Below, piece by piece: positions 21,480 to 31,630 of a stretch of DNA of 64,000 bases; the stretch's first letter is position 1, and each line of letters opens with the position of its first letter. The notes under the pieces are model-generated. The model was not told the DNA's origin and did not search any database. It saw only the letters and a list, made by a program, of their open reading frames with translations. Source of the DNA: Eudasyphora cyanicolor (lineage: Eukaryota > Arthropoda > Insecta > Diptera > Muscidae). The position numbers and the translations under genes are program-made. The stretch lies in the NCBI GenBank assembly GCA_963930755.1, contig OZ005737.1, positions 265,309,979-265,373,978 of the forward strand, given 5' to 3'.

Positions 21480-22229
21480 TAATGCTCAAGTGCCAATAAG
21501 ACAAAGAACCGCTCGAAGTAATGCAAATAACGTTCTCAGCAATTGGGACTGTCTCAAACCACAACCTGGCGGATTTTGAGAAATGCTTTGGGTTTGCATC
21601 CGTATAAAATTGTTCTCACTCAAGAACTGAAGCCATTGGACCACCGAAAACGTCGTGAATTTGCTGATTTTGCCTCGGAACAACTTGAAAACGATAACGA
21701 TTTTTTTAAGAAAATCATGTTCTACGATGAGGCTCGCTTTCATCTGAGGGATGCGGTAAATAAACAAAACTGTCGATTCTGGTGCGAAGAAAATCCACAA
21801 ATTATTCATGAAAAACCATTACATTCACCTAAATTGACAGTTTGGTGTAGTTTTTGGTCAGGTGGAATCATCGGTTCGTACTTCTCTCGAAATGAAGCTG
21901 GTAACACCGTTAGTGTCAATGGAGAGCGGTATAGATCGATTGAATTGTTGCGCGAAAAGTTTGGAGATTCGATTGTTTCAAGAAATTTTGATATTGAATG
22001 GCCTCCAAGAAGTTGTGATTTAACACCATTAGACTATTTCTTGTGGGGTTATTTGAAGTCATTGGTATTTCGAAATAAACCAGACTCTCTTCAATCTTTA
22101 CAAGTCAATATTGAACGTGACATACGACTTGATTTAGTGGAAAAAGTGTTGGAAAATTGGGTTCATCGAATTCTTTCCTGCAGAAGAAGTCGTGGAGGCC
22201 ATTTGAATGACGTTTTATTTAGAACTTAA
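21480..22229 (+). pseudogene. DD41D transposase (T2) with in-frame loss of Asp-2
   Basis: One frame is open from 21543 to 22229 (228 codons). It has GLSQTTTWRILRNAL (second helix-turn-helix), LTQELKPLDHRKRREFADF, FYDEARFHL (Asp-1), NKQNCRFW, VSVNGERYR, then directly IELLREKFGDSIVSR, WPPRSCDLTPLDYFLWGYLK (Asp-3) and the C-terminal RRSRGGHLNDVLFRT. Between NGERYR and IELL the family normally has about 45 residues including the QQDGAT block. They are missing in frame, so Asp-2 is gone while the rest stays readable. Upstream of 21543 only scraps of the N-terminus remain. Inactive as a transposase; a DNA-binding remnant is conceivable. Confidence 0.85.
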
Positions 22230-22234
22230 TTGTA

Positions 22235-23418
22235 CGAGGGTTGCTATATATTTTCCTGGCCAAGGAAAGTTTGACATTTTTTAGCATAAACGTACTCAGA
22301 ACGTTTTGACGTACGACCATCATTTGTTTCGTTTACAGTGACTTAAAAAAATCAAATGGGCAAAAAAATGGAATTAACTCGTGAACATTTTCGTGCGATC
22401 ATTTCACATATCACGACAAGAGTGCATCGATGAACTTAAATCTTTGTATGGCGATAAAGCACCATCATATAAACTGTGAAACTGGTTTAATGAATTCAAT
22501 CGTGGCCGACGCTCGCTCAAAGACTAAGGTCGTCCAAAAACTTCCGTTGTGCCAGAGAACATTGATGCCGTGCGTGAACTGATAATGCAAGATCGTCATG
22601 TGACATACCGTGAGATAGAGGCATCCTTGGACATTTCTTCCACCAGCATACATTCGATATTGCATGAACACCTGGTCGTAAAAAAGGTTTGTTCTCGTTG
22701 GATCCTGCACTGGTGCAAAGGTTTTTGAAAAAATACGATCGCGGTGCTTCAAAAGACGTTTATAAGATCGTCACAGGTGACGAATCTTGGATCTATGCGT
22801 ATGAGCCCGAAACAAAACAGCAATCGATCGTGTGGGTCTTCGAAGACGAGCCAAATCCAACGAAAGTTGTTCGTGGAAGAAGCACTTCGAAGCAAATGAT
22901 CGCCTGTTTCTTCGGCAAAACTGGTCATGTGGCGACTGCTCCGCTTGAGCAACGTAGGAGGTTAATTCTGAGTGGTACACCACAATTTGTTTGCCTGAAG
23001 TCTTCGGAGAAATTCGAAAAACGAACAAGAGAAGACGAATCATTGTGCAACATGACAATGCGAGCTCTCACACATCGGCTCAAACCAGCGCCTTTTTGAC
23101 CGGCCAAAACGTCGAATTGATGGGTCATCCGCCGTACAGCCCTGATTTGACACCCAATGACTTCTTCTTATTCACTCACATCAAGAAAAAACGGCTTGGT
23201 CAACGTTTTTCAACGCCTGAAGCAGCTGTTGAAGCGTTCAAAAACCATGTTTTGGAGGTGAATTTTCAACACTCTGTAACCAAAACAATTCGCGCTCAAA
23301 TGACAAAACGGTCTGAGTGAAGTTATGCTAAAAAATGTCATACTTTCCAATGGAAGTTACAATTTTCATCTGGCAACACCAGCATAGCCAGGACCGAAAT
23401 ATAAATAGCAACCCTCGT
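22235..23418 (+). mobile_element. DD34D mariner (M1) inserted in the T2 element
   Basis: Terminal inverted repeats CGAGGGTTGCTAT begin at 22235 and, inverted, end at 23418, flanked by TA at 22233-22234 and 23419-23420. The imperfect repeat extends to about 30 bp (TATATTT, CCTGGC). The length of 1184 bp is just under a normal mariner of about 1.3 kb, in line with small internal deletions. The T2 paralogue at 47330 reads 'aattgtatcgattgta' without the insertion, confirming a single TA target duplicated on insertion. Confidence 0.93.
22356..23320 (+). pseudogene. Mariner DD34D transposase (M1), frameshifted
   Basis: It starts at ATG 22356 (MGKKMELTREHFRAIIS). The N-terminal DNA-binding part has LKSLYGDKAPSYK, WFNEFNRGRRSLKD and REIEASLDISSTSIHSILHE, with stop codons at about 22468 and 22524. 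After a small deletion near 22715 come KIVTGDESWIYAYEPE (Asp-1) and RGRSTSKQMIACFFGKTGH. A 1-base frameshift near 22958 follows, then PEVFGEIRKTNKRRRIIVQH with HDNASSHTS (Asp-2) and HPPYSPDLTPNDFFLF (Asp-3), 34 residues apart, the mariner signature. The tail after NHVLEV is altered. All three Asp survive but not in one frame. Confidence 0.88.
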
Positions 23419-23522
23419 ATCGATTGTACTTCACATTAAATAAAAATTGTTTGAATTTCCTTAACAATTAGTGTGTTTTTTTTTTCAAAGAAATCATATC
23501 ACTCATATTGGAAAACCCTGTA

Positions 23523-24759
23523 CATACAAAGTTATACGCCCGTTCTAAGGTGGATAGTATACAAATATGATTTGTGCGCCGTTTCGTAGCTAACGTTTTA
23601 TAGAAGGCCTTCAATAAGGCGCTTCAAACACCTCCCTCTGGCGTTTAGTATGAGTTCGAATGTTTGATGCGGTGGTTGCTTGGTTGGTTGGCGCTGCTGC
23701 TTCTGATTGGATTTTTTGTGTACAAACACGACGAACGACGAGGCAGAGCAGGAAATTAATGTTTATTGAGTTTCCTTTAGAACAGTTTGTTACTTCTTGT
23801 GGGCAGTGATGGTGATAACGGGATAAACATTTCGTGGACGAAAACAAAAATAAATTCTCCTGCGGTCGTGGTTATTCTTGTGTTGTGTTTTTTCTTCCTT
23901 CCTGTATGATTTCTGTTCATTCTTTGCCAAAGATCAAACCAAACCAAAAATTATATATATTTTACTATAATTTCAAACAAAACTCATTCATAGTACGCGT
24001 TGAAAAAATCTGAAAAGGCCAACGGAAAGCGAAAGCAAGAAAACGACCAAAAAAAAGTCCCAAAAAATTATATACATGAATTTTTGGCAATAAACAAAAC
24101 GGAGGTGGAATCCATCCATCCTTCCTGCCTTCATTCTTCAGTGCTATCCTATCAGTGCGTTAACGACGACAACTTGCGGTGATACTTTATGTTAAAAAAC
24201 CCCCTAAAAGAAAAGAGAACGAGAGGCAGAGAGTGTAAGAGAGCGAAAGAGCTCTGTTAAAGTTATGCTTTAACCATTTGAAAAAAATACCAAAAAAAAT
24301 TAAAACTTATCTGAATGCGGTTTCTCGGTGCCGGCTTACTACTACTACTCGTATATACAACACAGTTTCCGGTTCTTTTTTTGTAAGTGAAATTTAAATA
24401 GAAATTTATAACGACAAAAATCAGATTTTTATGTTATAGCCATATAACCGAGCTACATAAGTGGGACAATTGTTGTGAAGTCACTGTGTTACGCTTTGAA
24501 GAGAATTTGATTATACAGTGGAACCTCTTTATGAGTTACAAATACGATTGAACAGTGGAATCAGTAGTGCTTCGAAAATTTAATTTATTATCGAAAGCAA
24601 AAAGTTTGTGAAAATTTTTGTCTTAATTTAAAATTCAATCGAAAAATCAGAGAACTAGAGGAATAGGGAATGCAATTGGTCCAACAATGATTTAATGATT
24701 ATTGTTTTAAAAATTATATACTCCGACAAAAATAATATAACAAATAGGTAGAACAAGTG
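23523..24759. other. Non-TE island, no supported gene
   Basis: It holds repeated TTGGTTGG-type words (23685), a 'gagagcgaaagagctc' purine stretch (24220-24260) and a TAC run (24338). The 78-codon and 60-codon ORFs show no domain. It looks like unique non-coding DNA. Confidence 0.5.
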
Positions 24760-25075
24760 AAGCGGCGATAATTTCTGCCACGCCAAATCAAATCGGAGAG
24801 ATGTTATATCAGAAATGGACCGATATTGCCCATTTTCAATCCCAAGTAACCTGCAGTTATATGAAGCATCTGTACCAAAATTGAGTCATCTATCTCATTT
24901 ATTGTAGATTGTAACGACAGACGGACAGACTTAATCGTCTGATGATTTAACGACGACTAATAATATATATACTCTATGGGGTGACCCCATTAAGATCTCA
25001 GATCAATATTTACAGATATTAAAACGGTGTGACAAAATAAATATGCCCCCCATCCTATGGTGGAGGGCATAAAAA
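24760..25075 (-). mobile_element. Type A DINE-like element, minus strand, 3'-truncated
   Basis: On the minus strand it reads head 'gccctccaccataggatgggggg' (about 25070-25045), 'ttgtcacacc', 'atattgatctgagat', 'accccatagagtatatatatta' (TA run intact), 'gtcgtcgttaaatcatcagacg' and a short GTCY core (about 24921). The body continues to 'atcggtccatttc'. The hairpin-bearing 3' end is missing. A second reference for the intact TA run. Confidence 0.7.
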
Positions 25076-25187
25076 TGTTTCCAAAAATCATTAGTATTCA
25101 GAACATATCATTTATGCCCTCAATAAACACACTGGACATTTTAGTTAGATATTATTCTCAATGATTTTAACAAAAATTTGTATCCCT

Positions 25188-25900
25188 TCACCTTACAGAG
25201 GAGCGTATATATCATTTGCTACGAGCCAAAAGTGTAACACATCAAAATAGTGACCTAAGACCCCAAGTGTGTAGGTGGAAATTCGGTTTTGGTCGTTTTA
25301 AGTCATTTGAGTAATATACGTCCATCCGTCTGAGTAACCGATTGACTTCAAATTAGGCTAAGTTCGAAGATGGGCCATATTGGTCCACTCGTTCTAGTAA
25401 CTCCTCCACAAAGTGTTAACATTTAGTGAAATAGTGATTCTTTAATAACTTCTATACTACTTAGTCGAATCTTTTAAAATTCCACAAATAACATAGTTGA
25501 TTAGTCGCTATCACCTGGAGAAAAATCGGCGAAGTTGCCACAACCATTTTGGTACCTCCCACACAAATGGATCTTTTTGCACCAAAAGTTAATAGCTTAC
25601 AGCTTTTTTATAAGATCATACATATACGTAAAATTGTGTACAGTGTAATACTTTTATAGTACCTAGAGTCCAGTGAAAAATGGGCGTCATTGGCACCTCC
25701 CACGCAAATGGACCATATTGCACCAAAAGTTAACAGCTTATAACTTCGATTTCTGCTCTAACAACCTCTTGAAATTTTGTACAGTGTAATGCTTTTTATA
25801 GCACCCACAGTCTATTAAAAAATGAGCGTTATTGCCACGCCGCCATTGATAACTCCCAAACAAAATGCCGAAAATAAAATATATGATTTTTTTATTAATT
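25188..25900 (+). mobile_element. Type B DINE-like element, diverged
   Basis: It begins with a decayed head ('cccttcacctta..gaggagcgtatata'), then 'atcatttgctacgagccaaaagtgtaacacatc', 'taagaccccaagtgtg', 'cgtccatccgtctg' (short GTCY core) and 'ttcgaagatgggccatattggtcca'. At least three central repeat units follow ('ggtacctcccacacaaatgga'). The 3' hairpin and ACTTGTT end are absent. Confidence 0.7.
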
Positions 25901-26125
25901 TCCCTTACTTTTACAATATGGGCCATCATTTACAAATTTATCCATAGATTTTGTACAAATAGGTTTATTTTTCATCGTTAGGATGCTAGCTTTCAAAAAT
26001 TTTAATAAACAATTTTTGTACGATTTTTTTTATATTTATATGGGTTTTTCGTTGCAGAAAAAAAGATTTTTTAAAAATAAATAAAATTTTTTCTAACTGT
26101 TTTAATGACAGTTACTAAATCGCTG

Positions 26126-26312
26126 TCTAAATAAATCATCTAAAGATGATTTCACGTAAATGTCGACCGCGGCTGTGCCTCAAATGGTGCATACGCTGGG
26201 TCCAATTTTGGCATACTCTCCAACATCTCGGCCGTTATCTCACGAATAAATTCTTCAATATTGGCTTCCAGTGCGTCAACCGTTGCGGGCTTGTCCCTTT
26301 TGACATGAGCCC
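26126..26312 (-). pseudogene. DD41D transposase, C-terminal scrap
   Basis: On the minus strand it encodes DKPATVDALEANIEEFIREI then TAEMLESM, the helix after the third catalytic block in DD41D proteins (compare DKPASIQALEQNI at 3.1 kb), and then loses the frame. No ends are visible. Confidence 0.55.
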
Positions 26313-26604
26313 CACCAAAATTATTCTAAATGAATGAGGGGCATAACCGAGAGTCTGCGAGGAAGATTAGAAGATCCCGATTTGTCTTCTCGGACATGCA
26401 GGCAATGAACAAACGAAAACGATCATCAACCCATGTTTTTGGTGATTTCGAAATTCGTCGAGGGAACGATAACGAGGGAACGACGAAAAGATTTATTTGA
26501 CCATTTTGCTGAAGATATGATAAGAAAGATGTAATCAATGCGTTCTAATTGCCTTAGTTAAATAATTTGTTGTAAAAGATTGATTTAAAAAATCTAATAA
26601 TGGT

Positions 26605-26776
26605 AATGAATGGAGTTCGTCGTGGTGATGAATGGGATTCGTCGTGGTGATGAATGGAGATCGTCGTGGTGATGAATGGGATTCGACGTGGTGATGAATG
26701 GTATTCGTCGTGGTGATGAATGGGATTCGTCGTGGTGTTGAATGGTATTCGTCGTGGTGATGAATGGGATTCGTCT
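26605..26776. repeat. 22-bp tandem array, about 8 copies
   Basis: The unit GATGAATGGGATTCGTCGTG plus GT repeats every 22 bp (26627, 26649, 26671 and on). Variants alternate GGGATT, GGAGAT and GGTATT. The His/Ser/Arg-rich ORFs read through it in three minus-strand frames are artefacts of the repeat. It ends about 12 bp before the terminal repeat of the next element. Confidence 0.9.
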
Positions 26777-26787
26777 GTTGGCAAATA

Positions 26788-28000
26788 AAGGGTTTTCCAA
26801 CAAGAGGTGTTATTTTGGTATTCAAAGAAAAATTCCATTTTTTGAGATAAATCGGATGTTTATTTCATAATAAAGAAATAAACAACATCAGCCAAATGGC
26901 CACCACGACCATGCTTGCAGGACCTTATACTTTTCATGAAATTTTCCATAACCAAATCGCAAATTGACTGTCCTATATCTTCGATAGCCTCACGAATTCT
27001 AGCTTTGAGGTCTTGAATCGACGCTGGGCTGTTGGCGTAGACCTTATCTTTCACGTGGCCCCAAAGGAAGAAGTCGCAAGGTGTTAAATCACAAGATCTC
27101 GGTGGCCAATTGTGATCACCTCTTCGAGAGATAACACCGTCCGTAAACTTTTCCCGTAACAATGGTTTCGTTGCTTGTGTGACACGTAGCGCCGTCTTGT
27201 TGAAAGTAAACGTTGTCCAGATCAATACCATCCAACTCCGACCATAGAAAATCATTAATCATCTCTTGATAGCGCAATCCATTCAATTCACCGTAACTGT
27301 TGATCCAAACTCATTTTCGAAAAAGGATGGTCCAATGACCCCGCCGGACCATAAACCGCACCAAGCAGTCACACGTTGAAGATGGAGAGGCTTCTCAACA
27401 ATAACTCTTGCGGTTTCCGAGCCCCAGATGCGACAATTTTGCTTGTTGACATAGCCACCGAGGTAGAAATGGGCCTCATCAGTCAGGATGATTTTTCGAT
27501 GGAATTCCGGATCTTTTTCATGCATTTCGAGGACCCAATCAGCAAAGACACGACGTTGTTGATGACCGATCGGCCGGTTTGAGTTCTTGTGTTAACTGAA
27601 CTTTATAAGCCTTAAGATCCATGTCTTTATGCAAGATACGGTGTAATGACGTTTGAGGAATGCCCAATTCCAAAGAACGACGAGGAATGGACAAACCTGG
27701 GTTTTCTTCAACACTTTGGTTTTATTCTTCACACTTGTTCCAACAGAATTTTTCCACCAATTTCTGTATTGCGGTCCGACAAGGTTCTTCACGACGACTC
27801 AAAAATGCTTTAGTTTTGCGAACTGTGACTGCAAGATTTTCACCATTTTTGTAGTGAATTTTAATATCAATGCGTTTTGCATGCATTTTTAGTAATGGCG
27901 TAGTTTCTACTTGTCAAATGTCAAAGAACAAAAGCTTCAAAAGTGACAGCTACCGAAATACCGGGTGATTCAAAATAACACCTCTTGTTGGAAAACCCCG
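26788..28000 (-). mobile_element. DD41D mariner-like element (T1 family), minus strand
   Basis: The 3' end is TA (26786-26787) then AAGGGTTTTCCAACAAGAGG. The 5' end near 28000 reads, on the minus strand, GGGTTTTCCAACAAGAGG with a changed outer tip (CCGG instead of CAG). Between them is the T1 body with the 'ccgggtgattcaaaataaca' leader found also at 9520 and 56195. Length about 1.2 kb. Confidence 0.88.
26860..27886 (-). pseudogene. DD41D transposase (T1), several frameshifts
   Basis: It starts at 27886 (MHAKRIDIKIHYKNGENLAV) and ends near 26860. The N-terminal region has FLSRREEPCRTAIQKLVEKF. Frameshifts occur around 27710 and 27590. ILTDEAHFYLGGYVNKQNC (Asp-1) is open in 27525-27283. A duplicated TTCA near 27288 and a small deletion near 27165 shift frame again around FQQDGATCHTSNET (Asp-2). 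27150-26860 reads ISRRGDHNWPPRSCDLTPCD (Asp-3) to GRGGHLADVV. All three Asp exist but in different frames. Confidence 0.82.
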
Positions 28001-28586
28001 GATATAACTTTACTAAATCAATAATTCTCATTCGGCTACGGGTTCCAAGCAAAACACACTGCAGACTTTTCAGAATGTTGGTAAGGGATATACGTATGCA
28101 GTATCCTCATTAAACCGCTAAATCAGAGCTGATTTTGGAGGCGGATATCCCGATATAGCGCATATCTATCTATGTTTTTTATATTCACCTAGGCCCTGAA
28201 TAAAAAACGATTCTTCGGATTTTATTCAGGGCCGTATTTTTTAGTGGAAGAGAAAACGGGTCTTAATAGTCTTCCCGTGCTGTTTGCAACCGAGCCATGG
28301 AGCATTTCAGCACTAAACGAATTGTTCGTCTCTGGTTGACTATATAGGATCTAATTCATGCAGTGTTTCATGCGTGCTCGGCTGCCATAAATTTTCCGAT
28401 AATAATTTTTGTAATCTAGACACAACTAAAAAACGGATAACCTTAAAACTCTGCATGGAATATTGTACGTAGACACTGAATCTCAACAAACATCCCGGAA
28501 GGGATCAGTGGCCTATACCCACTCAAAAAAACCTCCGGTTGCAGCCGGCTTCGAACGACTTCATGTATTTTTTTTTAGAAAGAAAG
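28001..28586. other. No recognisable gene
   Basis: Mixed-composition spacer. The palindrome 'ggccctgaataaaa...ttttattcagggcc' (28191-28232) is a short hairpin. Nothing coding is supported; the 62-codon ORF at 28463 has no domain. Confidence 0.5.
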
Positions 28587-28821
28587 ATAACTCAAAATAT
28601 GAAATTTTTGAGGTTGCCTCACAAAAAAGCGAATTTTGCAAATGTTCATAAATGAATCTCTGCGATATTTGGTCTATAAGTAAACAACCACATTTGGGAT
28701 TATTCAAGCGTATTAAACCTCTTATGTCATGGTACTTATCTTTTTATACGGATTTAAAGTAATACATCTTGGCAATTTTTAATTTTGCATTATGTCACTC
28801 TTGAAGTGAGTGAGCGATATG
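28587..28821 (+). mobile_element. MITE copy 2 (left end lost)
   Basis: It matches the MITE at 33329-33590 along its length ('taagtaaacaaccacatttgggattattcaagcg', 'tatgtcactcttgaagtgagtgagcgatatg'). It starts inside the left terminal repeat at 'ataactcaaaat', so the first 27 bp are missing. Confidence 0.8.
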
Positions 28822-29904
28822 ACTGATATTTGAATCTGAGCTCTCTGGGAAGACATTAGTAGTGTCTATTCTTACATACGTACATAGTCGAAGGACTATT
28901 CGAAATTGCGAGGATTTACTGTATGCGTATACACACACATCCAATCACACGCACAAATTGTCAACGTGTTTGCTCACAAACCAAACAGCCAGACAACGAG
29001 CCAACGAACCAACCACTCACCCACCCACCATCTGACAAACAACAACGCCCAACACCCACCCTCCAAAAGAAGACAAAAACGCATAATTTGTTAGAGTTGG
29101 AAACAGACAGAAACACGCGCACGCACTTAATTTTACTGGCGTATATGGATGGCCTGGTTGGTGTGTGTGCCCCGTATGTCAGTCAGTCTGGGATGGTTAG
29201 CAGCAAAAGGTTTGATTTGATTCGGTCTGATCTGATTTGATTTGATGGGTCGTATAACAGTTTACGGAAAAGAAAATTATCGAGTGTTAAACAAACATAA
29301 TACGACAGGACGACAACAAATGAATGTATTCAGATAACACAATTATCCTTATCCCTGCCGTCTTACGTTGTGGAGTCTGTTGTGCAGAAATGTCTAATCA
29401 TGCAACGATTGCAAGACAATTTTCTTGAGATTTTTCAAAAAAGAAAACAAATTACATAAATATGTATTATTATAATTCTACGATAATTTGGATTTATGAC
29501 TGACACTGGGGTTGCTTGTTGATTTGTTGTTATTCTCTGTATTTTTATTCGATTTAGTACTCGTCTGTGTATGTCTGTCTGTCTGTCAGTCTGGCGGGTC
29601 TATTGTTTGTTTTCACATGTCGAGATTTGAGCAATGAGACCGACCAACACAACAACAGTACCGCGCCACCCACCTCCCCCTCCACCCTCTCTAAGGTCTT
29701 AAAACTATCTACAGCGCTCTGCCTTTGTTGGCTGTTTGGTTGACTGGTCCGCCCCGGCCTGACCGCCGCCAATGTTTTGTCATCGACGTCGTCGCTGTTT
29801 GCCCGGAATTATTAACATCACAAAACAGCACCCAGGCAGAGGCAGCTGTCCGCAGAAGGGACCCGAAGGCCTTCTATGAGGCCTGAATTATTCAAATATT
29901 GGAC
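28822..29904. other. Non-TE island, no supported gene
   Basis: GC content is higher than its surroundings, with CA/CCA-rich tracts (28928-29070), 'gatctgatttgatttgatg' runs and a 'gtctgtctgtctgtc' tract (29571). A 105-codon ORF at 28923-29240 is low complexity. No domain or splice pattern convinces; unique non-coding DNA is the best reading. Confidence 0.45.
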
Positions 29905-30068
29905 CATTGACGACTTTCTCTGCACTAGAGTCGACTATTGAGGTTTTCGACAATGCTAGATTCGCCCATTGAGGATTTCCAATATACTAGAGTTGGCCAC
30001 TGAGATCTTCCTCTATACTAGAGTGTATTATAGATTCGACCACTGAGAGATCTTCCTCTATACCACCC
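29905..30068. repeat. 35-bp satellite, diverged left segment
   Basis: Four to five decayed units of the array at 31.6 kb: 'tagagttggccactgagatcttcctctatac', 'tagattcgaccactgagagatcttcctctatac'. It is separated from the main array by another tandem repeat and a type B insertion. Confidence 0.7.
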
Positions 30069-30372
30069 CATTTTCAATTGTAATTCGAAAAAAATCAATT
30101 TAAATTCGAAGATTCCATTTGAAATTCGAAAAACATCAATTGAAATTCAAACATTCCATTTGAAATTCGATTCGATTGATCGAAACACATCACTTGATAT
30201 TCGAAACATATCAATTTAAATTCGAAACACATTGAAATTCGAAAATATCATTTGAAATTCGAAATACGTCAATCGAAATTCGAATTTTACCATTTGAAAT
30301 ACGTAATTCACCAATTTTAATTCGAATAACATCAATTATAATTCGAAACTCATCATATGAAATTTGAAAAAT
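30069..30372. repeat. AATTCGAAA-type tandem repeat, about 21-23 bp
   Basis: About 13 diverged units of the kind CATCAATTTGAAATTCGAAA. Each has TTCGAA inside a near-palindrome AATTCGAA(A/T)T. Spacing varies between 19 and 24 bp. Confidence 0.75.
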
Positions 30373-30423
30373 TTAAACAAAATCAATGCTGTATTTTAGA
30401 TGGTGTAGCATTTAAGTGATAAA

Positions 30424-31571
30424 ACAAGTAAGAAAGTTTCAGTCGGGTAAACCGACTAAGGTATACCTTCACTTTGTGAGTAATGTAATTGAATATTAAA
30501 CGAATTATTCTGTCAATTTGTATGGGAGGTACCAGAATGTTTTTAACAAATACACCTATTTTTCGCTGAATAGTAGATTCTTTAAATACATTACACTGCG
30601 CCGAATTATAAACTGAAATATTAAATTTTGGTATGATTTGGTCATTTTGTGTGGGAGGTACAAAAAGGGGCGTGGTGATAACGGCCATTTTTTACAGGGC
30701 TATAGGGACTTCAAAAGCATTACACTGTGCAAAATGTTGTTGCAATTTCGTGCATTGGTACTCATGCTGTGAGCTCTTAACTTTTTGTGCAAAATGGTAC
30801 CTTTGTGTGGGAGGTACAAAAAGGGGCGTGGAAATAGCGTCCATTTTTCACAGTGCAAATGACACTATAAAAGCATTACACTGTAAAGAATTTCAAGTAT
30901 TTTTATACACTGGTATTAATGTTATAAGCTGTTATCTTTTGGTGCAAAATGGTACCTTTGTGTAAGAGGTACCAAAAGGGGCGTGAATATGACACCCATT
31001 TTTCACTGGACTGTAGGCACTATGAAAGCATTACACTGTACAATATTTCAAGTATTTTTATGCACTGGTATTAATGTTATAAGCTGTTAACTTTTGGTGC
31101 AAAATGGTGCATTTTTCTCGAGTTGATAGCGACTAATAAACTAATGCTATGTGTGGAATTTCAGAAGATTCGAATAAGTAGAATAGCAGTTATTAAAGAT
31201 TCAATATTTCACAACATTTTAACACTTTGTGGCGGAGGTACTAGAAGGAGTGGACCAATATGGCCCATCTTCGAACTTAGTCGGAGATAGAAAAAAATAT
31301 TACCACGTACCAAATTTGAAGTCAATCGGTTACTCCTTTCGAGAGTTATCGTGCGCACCAGCCAGCAGAAAGACAGACACACAGACAGGCAGACAGACAG
31401 ATAGACAGACAGACAGACGGACAGACGGACGGACATTGCTCATTCGTCTTAAAATGACCCAAAACGAATATCCGCCAAACATACTTAGGGTCTTAGATCA
31501 CTCCTTCGATGTGTTACACTTTTTTTCGTAGCAAATGATATATACCCTCGTCACACTAAAGTGAGGGTATA
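30424..31571 (-). mobile_element. Full-length type B DINE-like element, minus strand
   Basis: The complement of the 12.6-kb element. Reading the minus strand: head TATACCCTCACTTTAGTG (ends at 31571), 'cgaagg' and 'aatgagcaatgtccgtcc', GTCY core (31433-31370), four or five central units with 'ggtacctcccac' (for example near 31231, 30964, 30807, 30652, 30520), 'tgaaggtatacc', hairpin AGTCGG-TTTAC-CCGACT (about 30455) and TTACTTGTT at 30424. Length 1148 bp. It has inserted within the satellite block. Non-coding; the 110- and 101-codon ORFs in it are readings of the central repeats. Confidence 0.85.
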
Positions 31572-31630
31572 ATTAGTCTGTTTAAAACCTTTAATATTAA
31601 AATATTTAAATATGTTTTGTTTTATAACAC

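Larger units (their letters stand above)
21419..23520 (+). mobile_element. DD41D element (T2 family) carrying a nested mariner
   Basis: The 5' end GGGTTTTCCAATAGGGATG near 21418 and the 3' end, which on the other strand reads CAGGGTTTTCCAATATGAGT with TA at 23521-23522, form the terminal repeats. Both continue into 'tgatatgattt'. It is joined on the left to the M2 mariner relic. A DD34D mariner occupies 22235-23418. The T2 copy at 46.5-47.4 kb is uninterrupted at the same position and gives the empty site. Confidence 0.85.

Noticed and set aside
26535..26838. Histidine/serine/arginine-rich proteins of 69-96 codons
   Set aside because: Three overlapping minus-strand frames of the same 22-bp tandem array, whose 22-bp period cycles the reading frame.
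28923..29240. 105-codon ORF, Thr/Gln/Pro-rich
   Set aside because: Low-complexity CA/CCA-rich DNA, with two overlapping frames both open. No support for translation.
30633..30965. 110-codon ORF in the type B element
   Set aside because: It reads repeated segments (SFCVGGTKRGV.., LCVGGTKRGV..) from the 155-bp central repeats of a non-coding element.
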